DNA from: Antarctobacter sediminis
GTDB lineage: Bacteria > Pseudomonadota > Alphaproteobacteria > Rhodobacterales > Rhodobacteraceae
Direction of reading: 5' to 3'
Assembly (NCBI RefSeq): GCF_019218285.1
Contig: NZ_JAHUZG010000003.1
Coordinates: 496,001 to 560,000, forward strand
DNA: 64,000 nt
In this document: positions 17,312-25,080 of the stretch, one piece after another
How positions within the stretch are numbered: the stretch's first letter is position 1
How the letters are laid out: the number at the start of each line of letters is the position of its first letter
Made by a program: the position numbers and the translations under genes
The notes under the pieces: generated by a model
What the model was told of the DNA's origin: nothing
Seen by the model: only the letters and a program-made list of their open reading frames with translations
Database searches by the model: none

Positions 17312-17538
17312 GGGTCTCCTCCCTGGTCTTCTTGTTTCTTGCGGACCGCCTGAGCGTCCCAGGCGACAAAGAACTGATGGGCGCAATAGGTGCCGATGGC
17401 GGCAAAGAGGATGGCCCAGAGCGGGTTGCCCCAGCTGAGTTCCAGTCCCGCCCATCCAAGGCAGAGCGCCACCGTCGCCACCCGCCGCCAGAGCGGTAGG
17501 AAAAACGGGTGTTGGACGTCAAAGGCGCTCTGTTTCAT
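17308..17538 (-). CDS. Small membrane protein inside the inositol operon
   Basis: This 76-aa protein starts MKQSAFDVQHPFFLPLWRR and has two predicted transmembrane segments (about 20-35 and 38-58: VATVALCLGWAGLELSW, AILFAAIGTYCAHQFFVAW) with a charged, Lys/Gln-rich tail. It lies 3 nt after iolE and its stop overlaps the dioxygenase start (ATGA), so all three are translationally linked. I do not recognise the family. It could assist uptake or anchor the dioxygenase, but nothing in the sequence proves either. Confidence 0.75.
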   Translation of the reverse strand: MKQSAFDVQHPFFLPLWRRVATVALCLGWAGLELSWGNPLWAILFAAIGTYCAHQFFVAWDAQAVRKKQEDQGGDP

Positions 17539-17541
17539 GGG

Positions 17542-18441
17542 TCAGCTTTCGATTTCCAGCCCGGCCTTGGCGCAAACGTCGAGGATGTGCTGATAGCCCT
17601 TCTTGGAATACTCGTAGGGCGGGGCCTTGGCCGGGTCCTGTTCGGCCTCGACCACGATCCAGCCATTGTAATCCATCGATTTGAGCTTGTTCGCCACCTG
17701 CTGGAAGTCGATGCAGCCGTCGCCCGGTACGGTGAAGGCGCCCGCGATCACCGCATCAAGGAAGCTCCGGTTGTTGTCGCGCACGTCCTTGACCACCTCG
17801 GGGCGGATGTCCTTGAAATGCACGTGCAGAACGCGGTCGGACCAGCGGTCGAGCGTGCGCATCACGTCGCCGCCGCCGAACAGCAGGTGACCGGTGTCGA
17901 AGCAGAGCGAGACCTCGTCCGAGGTGCCCTCCATCAGCCAGTTCACGTCATCCTCGTCCTCGCAGAAGGATCCCATGTGGTGATGGTAGGCCATGGGCAT
18001 GCCCTGATCCTTCATCCACTTCGCGACTTCCGAGAGCTTGCGGCCATAGTCCAGCACCTCGTCCCGGGTCAGCTTGGGGCGGTCGTTGACCGGCGTGCCG
18101 ATCTGACCCTGCACGGTGTTGGAACATTCGGCATAAACGATGCAGGGGCTGTTCAGGGCCACGAATTGCTCGACCTGCTGGCGGACGGCCTCGATTTCCT
18201 GCGCCACATCGTTGACAAAGAGGTTGCCCGAGCACCAGCCACCACAAAGACCGATGTCGTATTTGTCGAGGTAGGCGCGCAGGCCGGGCGTGTCATGCGG
18301 CATGCGCTGGCCACGTTCGACGCCGGTATATCCGATCTCGCGGCTTTCCTTCAGCGCCTGTTCCATCGTGTAGGCGGCGGTGAGGTCGGGCAGGTCGTCG
18401 TTCTGCCAGGCAATGGGCGAAATGCCGATCTTGACGCTCAT
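17542..18441 (-). CDS. iolE: Inosose dehydratase
   Basis: This 299-aa TIM-barrel enzyme dehydrates scyllo-inosose (2-keto-myo-inositol) to the diketone used by IolD. The start MSVKIGISPIAWQNDDLPDL and VERGQRMPHD are typical. YHHHMGSFCEDEDDVNWLM, LCFDTGHLLFGGGD and VLHVHFKDIRPEV carry the metal-binding Glu/Asp/His of the AP-endonuclease-2 (xylose isomerase-like) fold, and VVEAEQDP closes the site. It follows iolD after a 62-nt gap holding a palindrome. Confidence 0.95.
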   Translation of the reverse strand: MSVKIGISPIAWQNDDLPDLTAAYTMEQALKESREIGYTGVERGQRMPHDTPGLRAYLDKYDIGLCGGWCSGNLFVNDVAQEIEAVRQQVEQFVALNSPCIVYAECSNTVQGQIGTPVNDRPKLTRDEVLDYGRKLSEVAKWMKDQGMPMAYHHHMGSFCEDEDDVNWLMEGTSDEVSLCFDTGHLLFGGGDVMRTLDRWSDRVLHVHFKDIRPEVVKDVRDNNRSFLDAVIAGAFTVPGDGCIDFQQVANKLKSMDYNGWIVVEAEQDPAKAPPYEYSKKGYQHILDVCAKAGLEIES

Positions 18442-18473
18442 TTGGATGTCTTTCCGTTGGATGTTGGGGGTAA

Positions 18474-18491
18474 GCCGGGCTTAAGCCCGGC
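18474..18491. repeat. 18-bp perfect palindrome between iolD and iolE
   Basis: GCCGGGCTTAAGCCCGGC is a perfect palindrome in the only sizable gap inside the iol operon. As RNA it forms a 7-bp stem with a UUAA loop. Flanking TTTCCG and CGGAAA add outer complementarity. It may stabilise or attenuate the distal message. Confidence 0.6.
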
Positions 18492-18503
18492 CTACGGAAA
18501 TTG

Positions 18504-20327
18504 TCAGCCGCGGTCCTTGAGTGCGGCCTCGTAGCCTTTGCGGGCCTCTTGCACCTCGGCGCGTTCCGAGACCTCGGGGACGGCCACGTCCCACCAGTTG
18601 CCGCCATGCGGGGTGCTGGGGTAGGGGTCGGTGTCGATGACGACGACAAAGGGGCCAGTGGCCTCCTTGGCGCGGGCCAGCGCCTCTTCCATCTCGGCGA
18701 TAGAGTTTACATGCACCGCGGCCGCACCCATCGAGGCCGCATGTGCGGCAAAGTCGATATTGGCGGCATTCTCGTGCACCGTGTGGTCCAGCAGGTTGTT
18801 GAACTCGGCCCCGCCGGTGCCCATTTGCAGCCGGTTGATGCAGCCGTAGCCGCGGTTGTCGGTGATGACGAGCGTGAACTTGATGCCCATCATCACGGCG
18901 GTCGCCAGTTCCGAGTTGGCCATCATATAGGTGCCGTCCCCGGCAAAGCAGACCACGTCGCGGCCGGGCTGGGCCATCTTGATGCCCATGGCGCCGGCGA
19001 TCTCATAGCCCATGCAGGAATACCCGTATTCCATGTGATAGGCGCCGGGGCGCGGGGCCTTCCACAGCTTGTGCAGCTCACCCGGCATGGTGCCTGCGGC
19101 GCACATGACGACCGTATCCGGCCCGCTGGCGCGCTGAACGGCACCGATCACCTGCTGATCCGTGGGCAGGGCATTGCCGTCGGCGGGCGCATCGGTCAGC
19201 GGGTCGACATTGGCGAACCAGTCCGCTTTCAGCCCGCTATCCACGTCTGCGGCCCGGTAGCTGGTCAGTTCCAGCGCCAGTTCCGTCAGGCCCGTCTTTG
19301 CGTCCGATTGCAGCGGTATGGCACCGTGTTTCACCGCGTCATAGGCATTGACGTTCAGGCTGACCAAGGTCGCCTGCGGGGTCTTGAACAGCGACCACGA
19401 CCCGGTGGTGAAATCCTGAAACCGGGTGCCGACACCCAGCACCAGATCCGCCTCGGCGCAGACCGCGTTGGCCGAACTCGCCCCGGTCACGCCCACCGGC
19501 CCCATGTTCAGCGGGTGATCCCAGGCCAGCGCCGACTTGCCCGCCTGCGTCTCGACCACCGGGATGTTATGCGCCTCGGCAAAGCTCTGCAGATCCGCAC
19601 AGGCGTCCGCGTAATGCACGCCGCCCCCGGCGACGATCACCGGGCGTTTGGCGGCGCGGATCTTTTCCACCACGCGGTGCAGCTCGTGATGATCCGGGCG
19701 GATGCGGCGGCGGAACCATGTGCGCGGCTCGAAGAAACTCTCGGGGTAATCGTAGGCCTCGGCCTGCACGTCCTGGCAGAAGGCCAGCGTGACCGGGCCA
19801 CATTGCGCCGGGTCGGTCATGGTGGCCATGGCGCGGGGCAGGGCGGTCAACAACTGTTCCGGACGGGTGATCCTGTCGAAATAGCGCGAGACCGGCTTGA
19901 AACAGTCATTGGCCGAAACCGTGCCGTCCTCGAAATCCTCGATCTGTTGCAGAACCGGGTCCGGGCCGCGATTGGCAAAGACATCGCCGGGCACCAGCAG
20001 CACGGGCAGGCGGTTCACATGAGCCAGCGCGGCGGCGGTGACCATATTGGTCGCGCCCGGCCCGATGGAAGAGGTCACCATCATTGCGCGCTGTCGGCCC
20101 GATTGCTTGGCATAGGCAATGGCGCAATGGGCCATGGTCTGTTCGTTGTGGCCGCGCCAGGTGGGGAAATCGCCCTGCGCGTGGTACAGTGCCTCGCCAA
20201 GGCCCGCCACGTTGCCATGGCCGAAGATCGCCCAGCACCCGGCAAGGAAACGCTCGCCATCCTCGTTCATCTGCGCCGAAAGATAGCGCACCATCGCCTG
20301 TGCGGCGGTCAGTCGGATCGTCTTCAT
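18504..20327 (-). CDS. iolD: 3D-(3,5/4)-trihydroxycyclohexane-1,2-dione hydrolase
   Basis: This 607-aa thiamine-diphosphate enzyme opens the ring of the diketo-inositol intermediate to 5-deoxy-D-glucuronate. It has the three ThDP-enzyme domains: N-terminal Pyr domain (MKTIRLTAAQAMVRYLSAQ, catalytic Glu region CWAIFGHGNVAGLGEAL), a central domain, and the PP domain with GDGTYMMANSELATAVMMGIKFTLVITDN, the GDG-N cofactor motif. GGAGGAGT precedes the ATG at 20327. It begins 2 nt after the iolC stop, so the genes are tightly coupled. Confidence 0.96.
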   Translation of the reverse strand: MKTIRLTAAQAMVRYLSAQMNEDGERFLAGCWAIFGHGNVAGLGEALYHAQGDFPTWRGHNEQTMAHCAIAYAKQSGRQRAMMVTSSIGPGATNMVTAAALAHVNRLPVLLVPGDVFANRGPDPVLQQIEDFEDGTVSANDCFKPVSRYFDRITRPEQLLTALPRAMATMTDPAQCGPVTLAFCQDVQAEAYDYPESFFEPRTWFRRRIRPDHHELHRVVEKIRAAKRPVIVAGGGVHYADACADLQSFAEAHNIPVVETQAGKSALAWDHPLNMGPVGVTGASSANAVCAEADLVLGVGTRFQDFTTGSWSLFKTPQATLVSLNVNAYDAVKHGAIPLQSDAKTGLTELALELTSYRAADVDSGLKADWFANVDPLTDAPADGNALPTDQQVIGAVQRASGPDTVVMCAAGTMPGELHKLWKAPRPGAYHMEYGYSCMGYEIAGAMGIKMAQPGRDVVCFAGDGTYMMANSELATAVMMGIKFTLVITDNRGYGCINRLQMGTGGAEFNNLLDHTVHENAANIDFAAHAASMGAAAVHVNSIAEMEEALARAKEATGPFVVVIDTDPYPSTPHGGNWWDVAVPEVSERAEVQEARKGYEAALKDRG

Positions 20328-20329
20328 GG

Positions 20330-22228
20330 TCACTCCTCCCCGCGTGCGGCATCCCAGTAGCCACACAGCCGTGCATAGTTGTCTTTCATCTGCGCCACGG
20401 CCTCGGCATCCGTGAGCGCCCCGGTCATCCAGCCCTTGGCGGCTTCGGCAAAGATCGTGCGGCCGACGGCAAATCCTTTGACCAGCGGGTATTTCGCCGC
20501 GACCTCAAAGCTTTCCTTCAGCGCCGAATCCTCGGCCCCAAGACCCAGCACCACGATACCACGGGTGTTCGGGTCGTTTTCCTCGATGGCGGCGACCGCG
20601 TTCTGCCAACCGGCCTCTGTCTTCATCGGTTCCAGCTTCCACCAGTCGGGATAGACGCCCAGATCGTAGAAACGGCGGATCACCTGCGCGGTGGTGTCGT
20701 CACCCACCGGTCCGGCTTTCGACGGGATCACCTCCAGCAGGAATTCCAACCGGTTGCGGCGGCAGGCGTGGAACAGGCGGGTGACGGTGGCTTCCTGCTC
20801 GGCCTTCATCTCGGGCGTGTCGTCGGGATGGTAGAAACACAGCACCTTGACCACATGTTCCAGCGGCCATTCGTTGAGGCCCCCGAAATCCGGCCCGATC
20901 TCGGGTTCCAGCGTCAAGGGGCGCGAGCCGGGCCATTCCACCGGGCGGCCGATCCACAGGCCGGTGCCTGCCGCCTTGTACAGCGCATCGCGGCCAAGGC
21001 GCGAGTCGCAGAGCAGCCCGTAACCGGGATTGCCGCCCGCCACCTCGGCGCAGGCCTCTAGGCACAGTTCCTTGAAGGTGCCGATCTTGTCGGGCGTTGC
21101 GCCGTCCAGATCCTCCAGCTGCATCCGGTGGTCGAAGGCAAAGACGCGCATGGTCGACCAGTCGCCCTTGCGGTTGGTGGCCCAGTGGACCTGCTCCAGC
21201 TCCTGATCCTTGCGCAGGGCCTTTTCCTTGACGCCGCGTTTCAGGAAGAACTCCAGTTCCGCCCACGAAGGATAGGCGGGCGTGCAGCCGTGGCGCGACA
21301 CGGCAAAGGCGCCGCAAGCGTTGGCATAGGTCAGCGCGGTCGGCCAATCCTGATCGGTCAGCCAGCCTTTCAGAAGGCCGGACATGAACCCGTCGCCAGC
21401 GCCCAGCACGTTGAAGACCTCGATCGGGAAACCGGGGCCGCTTTGCCCTTCGTCCAGCGTGTCGGGCACGTCGCCGGTAAAGGCCACGGCGCCCATCGGT
21501 CCCCGCTTGCAGACCAGCGTCGCGCCCGAAACCTTGCGCACATTGCGCAGCGCCTGGATCGTATCGGTGGTGCCGCCCGCGATGTGAAATTCTTCCTCGG
21601 TCCCGACGATCAAGTCAAAGAGGTGTAGCGTCGATTGCAGCTTGGCCGTGACCTTGTCCGAGGCGATGAACCGGTTTTCGCCGTCGCCATGCCCGGACAA
21701 GCCCCAGAGGTTTGGGCGATAGTCGATGTCCAGCGCGGTCTGCATTCCATTCGCGCGGGCGATGTTCAGCGCCTTCAGCACGGCGGCCTCGGTCCGCGTG
21801 TGGCTGAGGTGCGTACCGGTGGCCACGACCGAACGTGCCTGCGTGATGAACCCCTCGTCGATGTCGTCTTCGCACAGCGCCATATCGGCACAATTGTCGC
21901 GGTAGAAGATCAGCGGGAACTGTTCCTGATCGCGGATACCCAGCAGCACCAGCGCCGTCAGGCGCTCCGGGTCGGTTACGACGCCGCGCGTGTCGACGCC
22001 TTCCTTTTGCAGTTCTTCGGTGATGAAGCGGCCCATGTGCTCATCCCCTACGCGGGTGATCAGCGCCGATTTCAGGCCCAGCCGCGCGGTGCCCGCCGCG
22101 ATATTTGTGGGCGATCCGCCGATATACTTGTTGAAGCTTGCCATGTCTTCAAGACGCCCGCCGATCTGCGCGCCGTATAGGTCCACCGAGGACCGGCCAA
22201 TGGTGATCACATCAAGGGTCTTGCCCAT
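20330..22228 (-). CDS. iolC: Bifunctional 5-dehydro-2-deoxygluconokinase / phosphogluconate aldolase (IolC-IolJ fusion)
   Basis: The 632-aa protein has two parts. Residues about 1-325 are a PfkB-family kinase (DVITIGRSSVDLYG, GGSPTNIAAGTARLGL, VFNVLGAGDGFMSGLLKGWL) that phosphorylates 5-dehydro-2-deoxygluconate. Residues about 340-632 are a DUF2090 domain (FAFDHRMQLEDL ... GRTIFAEAAKGWMTG), an aldolase-like TIM barrel proposed to split the phosphorylated product into dihydroxyacetone phosphate and malonate semialdehyde. Fusions of this type are known in alphaproteobacteria. It is the first gene of the operon; the ATG at 22228 follows GGAAAGG, and a LacI-type operator candidate lies about 170 nt upstream. 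Confidence 0.93.
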   Translation of the reverse strand: MGKTLDVITIGRSSVDLYGAQIGGRLEDMASFNKYIGGSPTNIAAGTARLGLKSALITRVGDEHMGRFITEELQKEGVDTRGVVTDPERLTALVLLGIRDQEQFPLIFYRDNCADMALCEDDIDEGFITQARSVVATGTHLSHTRTEAAVLKALNIARANGMQTALDIDYRPNLWGLSGHGDGENRFIASDKVTAKLQSTLHLFDLIVGTEEEFHIAGGTTDTIQALRNVRKVSGATLVCKRGPMGAVAFTGDVPDTLDEGQSGPGFPIEVFNVLGAGDGFMSGLLKGWLTDQDWPTALTYANACGAFAVSRHGCTPAYPSWAELEFFLKRGVKEKALRKDQELEQVHWATNRKGDWSTMRVFAFDHRMQLEDLDGATPDKIGTFKELCLEACAEVAGGNPGYGLLCDSRLGRDALYKAAGTGLWIGRPVEWPGSRPLTLEPEIGPDFGGLNEWPLEHVVKVLCFYHPDDTPEMKAEQEATVTRLFHACRRNRLEFLLEVIPSKAGPVGDDTTAQVIRRFYDLGVYPDWWKLEPMKTEAGWQNAVAAIEENDPNTRGIVVLGLGAEDSALKESFEVAAKYPLVKGFAVGRTIFAEAAKGWMTGALTDAEAVAQMKDNYARLCGYWDAARGEE

Positions 22229-22398
22229 GCCAAACTGCCTTTCCGGAACGTCGAGAGGGCGTGCCGCTCTCCTCAGCGCGGCACGTGTTGGCGCTACCGT
22301 GAGGGGAGGGCGGCATCCGGTCAATTCCCCGGGCCGTGAATCCTTTCATCTGTGAGGGTGTTTGACAGGCATCAAAGAGAGGTTTTCGCCAAATGAAG

Positions 22399-22410
22399 TG
22401 AAACGTCTCA
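22399..22410. promoter_or_regulatory. Candidate LacI-family operator upstream of iolC
   Basis: TGAAACGTCTCA is a palindrome at 10 of 12 positions with a central CG, the usual form of LacI/GalR-family sites. It lies in the 320-nt gap (22229-22548) between iolC and the LacI-type regulator, about 170 nt upstream of the iolC start. The rest of the gap shows no gene; TTGATG/TTTGACA-like hexamers near 22360-22375 could belong to the promoter but are not convincing. Confidence 0.5.
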
Positions 22411-22548
22411 AGAGTGTACCTCGGCGTCCGTTCACCGCCCCGGTGTCGGAGCGGGCAGGGGGCGCGGGGCCTCTTGCCCGCTACCCGAGGAGCGGCGTGC
22501 GACGCAAGCCCATGAAAAAAATTGGTTTTGGCGCCAGTGAAGCCCGGC

Positions 22549-23580
22549 CTAGACGGATTCCGGCAGATAAAGATCGGGGCGTAGAAAGTGCTGACCGGGC
22601 GAGGCGCTTTCCTGTTGCTGGACGGCGGCGATCATCAGCGTGACAGTATCGTTGCAAAGCTGTTCAAGAGGCGTGGCAATGGCCATCTCCGCATAGCGGT
22701 CTGCCAGTGCGGCGCGCGATTCCGGAATCAGTTCGTGCAGGATCAACGTCACCTGGCCGGGCGCGCGCACTTCGCGCAGGGCGGCAATCGCGCCTTCCAT
22801 GCCGCCGCCCGAGCAATACAGCCCTTTCAGATCTGGATGCCGCTGTAACAGTTCCAGCGTCGTTTCATAGGTCAGTTGCCGGGTTTCAAGGTTGACCATC
22901 GTGTCGAGGATGCTGAAATCCGGCGCGTATTCGCGGAAGTAGCTGCGGAACCCGGTTTCACGCAGTTCGTGGCCATGCCAGCGATAGCCGCCCACAAACA
23001 CTGCCAGTTTACCGGGGTGGCCCACTGCTCGGAACATCATGTGGGCCGCAATCCGACCGGCCTTCATGTTGTTGAGACCGATATATCCGTGGCGCACGCC
23101 CTGCGCATAGTCATTCAACATGGCGAAACAGGGGATGCCGCGCCCCTGCAACTGGGCCACGGTATCGGTGATCTGCATGTGATTGACCGCCGAAGAGGCG
23201 ATGGCATCGGTCCGGTCGGCAAGTTTCATCATCAGACCGGCGATGTCTCCGGGGCTTTGCGAGGGGGCGAATTCGACCGCGATCGAGCCGCGAATGCCCG
23301 GTGCGCGGGCGACGGCGGCCTCCATCTCGCGGGCGACGTTTTGCCAGAAGGGTTGCCGCGCCTTGGGAAAGACAAAGCCGAAACGGATTTCCGGCAGGTC
23401 GGCAAACATGCGTTGGCCGATCAACGCCGCCGCATGATAGCCGATGCGCTGCGCGGCCTCATAGACCCGGCGGGCGGTTTCCTCACGGACCTTGGCGCGG
23501 CCGTTCAATACGCGGTCGACGGTGGCCACGCTGACGCCTGCCTCGCGGGCGAGGTCGGTGATTGTCGGGCGTCCTGCCAT
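22549..23580 (-). CDS. LacI-family transcriptional regulator, probable inositol repressor
   Basis: The 343-aa protein starts with the LacI-type helix-turn-helix and hinge (TITDLAREAGVSVATVDRVLNGRAKVREETARRV) and continues as a periplasmic-binding-protein-like effector domain (FGFVFPKARQPFWQNVAREME, ADRTDAIASSAVNH, YIGLNNMKAGRIAAHMM). It is encoded directly upstream of iolC on the same strand, with a candidate operator in between, so regulation of the iol operon by an inositol-related ligand is likely. It is not the DeoR-type IolR of Bacillus. Confidence 0.85.
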   Translation of the reverse strand: MAGRPTITDLAREAGVSVATVDRVLNGRAKVREETARRVYEAAQRIGYHAAALIGQRMFADLPEIRFGFVFPKARQPFWQNVAREMEAAVARAPGIRGSIAVEFAPSQSPGDIAGLMMKLADRTDAIASSAVNHMQITDTVAQLQGRGIPCFAMLNDYAQGVRHGYIGLNNMKAGRIAAHMMFRAVGHPGKLAVFVGGYRWHGHELRETGFRSYFREYAPDFSILDTMVNLETRQLTYETTLELLQRHPDLKGLYCSGGGMEGAIAALREVRAPGQVTLILHELIPESRAALADRYAEMAIATPLEQLCNDTVTLMIAAVQQQESASPGQHFLRPDLYLPESV

Positions 23581-23597
23581 GGCGGTTCCTCACGACT

Positions 23598-23624
23598 GCA
23601 ACACAATGCAGGGCATCATGATGC
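23598..23624. promoter_or_regulatory. Inverted repeats upstream of the LacI-type regulator
   Basis: GCATCATGATGC (23613-23624) is a perfect 12-bp palindrome 33-44 nt before the regulator start, and a looser repeat TGCA...TGCA lies next to it at about 23598. This position suits an autoregulatory operator, but the sequence differs from the candidate upstream of iolC. Confidence 0.4.
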
Positions 23625-23704
23625 AATTTGCAAGAAATCCAATCCCATTCTTTCATCGGTTGCGCGGTGATTGTGCCCTGATGTGCAAGGTTTCCCGCCA
23701 GAGC

Positions 23705-24175
23705 CTAGATGTTCGGATCTTCGGCGGCGCGTTCGAGCGCGTCAAAGGCCTGCATCAGTACAACGATCTGTGTCGGGTCGATATAGGACCGCAGCGCCTG
23801 CTGGCGCGCCTGCATCCGGGGCATGGTGCGTTCAAAGATCTCACGACCCTTGTCGGTCAGATCCAGGTGCAGTGCCCGGTTGTCCGCCTCGTCCCGGGTG
23901 ACGGAAAGATAGCCTTCGTTGCTGAGGGATTTGACGTTCCGGCTGATCAGGCCTTTGTCCATTGCGGTCATGCGCGACAACTGCGCCGATGTGCAGCGGC
24001 CACCATCCCCAAGCACCGCGATGATACGCCATTGCGTGATGGTCAGCCCGGCGTGATCGCGCAGGATGCGCGAGGCCTGAGCGTTCAGCTTGGATTGCAC
24101 CTTGGCAAGGCGGTAGGTGAGAAAATTGGCCAATGGCGCCTGTGCCAGGCCGACGGGATCGGTGTCGGTGTCCAT
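23705..24175 (-). CDS. MarR-family transcriptional regulator
   Basis: This 156-aa winged-helix regulator has the MarR layout: N-terminal dimer helix (LANFLTYRLAKVQSKLNAQASRIL), helix-turn-helix (LTITQWRIIAVLGDGGRCTSAQLSRMTAMDKGLISRNVKSL), the wing DEADNRALHLDLTDKGREIFE and a C-terminal dimer helix. It represses or activates in response to small phenolic or other ligands in known members. It stands alone after the terminator of the envelope operon and shows no clear target nearby. Confidence 0.9.
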   Translation of the reverse strand: MDTDTDPVGLAQAPLANFLTYRLAKVQSKLNAQASRILRDHAGLTITQWRIIAVLGDGGRCTSAQLSRMTAMDKGLISRNVKSLSNEGYLSVTRDEADNRALHLDLTDKGREIFERTMPRMQARQQALRSYIDPTQIVVLMQAFDALERAAEDPNI

Positions 24176-24301
24176 GAAAAAACTATCCTTGCCGGAAGGC
24201 GAATAAACAAAAGGCCCAAGGCCTGCCTCAGGTTAGCGGCGCGATTGCGTTACAGGCAAGGAAGAAAGGCAGGGGCCGCGTCCCGTGTCGGACGTGGCAA
24301 A

Positions 24302-24329
24302 CCCCTGCCCACGCGACCGCGGGCAGGGG
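24302..24329 (-). terminator. Terminator after the OmpA-type gene
   Basis: A long stem (CCCCTGCCC-CG / CG-GGGCAGGGG with a small bulge) lies just past the stop at 24337 on the minus strand and is followed by TTTG. It ends the three-gene envelope operon. Confidence 0.65.
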
Positions 24330-24336
24330 AACTGTA

Positions 24337-25065
24337 TCAGTACTGGCAGACCGTCGTCGCGGTTTGCAGGACGGCACCCGGAGTATTGGGCAGGCGCATG
24401 AAGGTCACGCGCCGGTTTTCGGCGGCATCGGGATATGCCTCGTTCTTGAGGACGTATTCCCCCCAGCCCACCGGGTAGAGCGGCACGCCGACATAGGCGC
24501 CTTCCAACAGGCGGGTGACAGAGGCCGCGCGCCGCAGGCTGAGGTCACAGTTGTATCCTTCCGAGCCAACCGCATCCGTGTGGCCGACCACCGCATAAGA
24601 CGTGCCTTGCAGCGCCGGGTCGTTCAGCGCGGCGATCAGCGTATCGATCTTGCCGCTCTGGTCCTGCCGAACCTTGTCACTGTCATAGTCGAACTCGATG
24701 GTGATCGCGACCGAAGGCAGGACGACCTTGCCGGTCTTGGGCGGTTCGGGCGCGTCGTATTTCGGCGGTTCGGGCGGCGGTGCCTTGCTGACAACCACCT
24801 TCTTGTTGTCGAGGTCCAGAACCAGGGTTTCGAACTGAACCGCCGGCCCGGCGCTTTCCAGCGCGATCCCGTCCGGGTCGATGTCGACCCCGGCGCAGTT
24901 GCCCGCATTGGCGTTCAGCAGGCAATTTGCCATCGCGCTTTTTGGCTGCGGTTTGAACGACATGATCGGGTCGTCGCCCTGGATGAAGATTTCGCCCTGC
25001 TGCGCAAGGCCTGCCGAGATCGGCAGGCCAAGGCAGAGAGCGACGCCGCAGAGAAGCTTACGCAT
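24337..25065 (-). CDS. OmpA-family outer-membrane/periplasmic protein
   Basis: This 242-aa protein has a signal peptide (MRKLLCGVALCLGLPISAGLAQQ), a short N-terminal region with two cysteines (NCLLNANAGNC), a proline-rich linker (APPPEPPKYDAPEPPK) and a C-terminal OmpA domain (ITIEFDYDSDKVRQDQSGKIDTLIAAL ... VVGHTDAVGSEGYNCDLSLRRAASV ... GWGEY ... ENRRVTF), which binds peptidoglycan. There is no beta-barrel. It starts 16 nt after the di-heme protein gene and is the last gene of the operon. It probably ties the complex to the cell wall. Confidence 0.88.
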   Translation of the reverse strand: MRKLLCGVALCLGLPISAGLAQQGEIFIQGDDPIMSFKPQPKSAMANCLLNANAGNCAGVDIDPDGIALESAGPAVQFETLVLDLDNKKVVVSKAPPPEPPKYDAPEPPKTGKVVLPSVAITIEFDYDSDKVRQDQSGKIDTLIAALNDPALQGTSYAVVGHTDAVGSEGYNCDLSLRRAASVTRLLEGAYVGVPLYPVGWGEYVLKNEAYPDAAENRRVTFMRLPNTPGAVLQTATTVCQY

Positions 25066-25080
25066 CGCTCTCGTCTCCTT

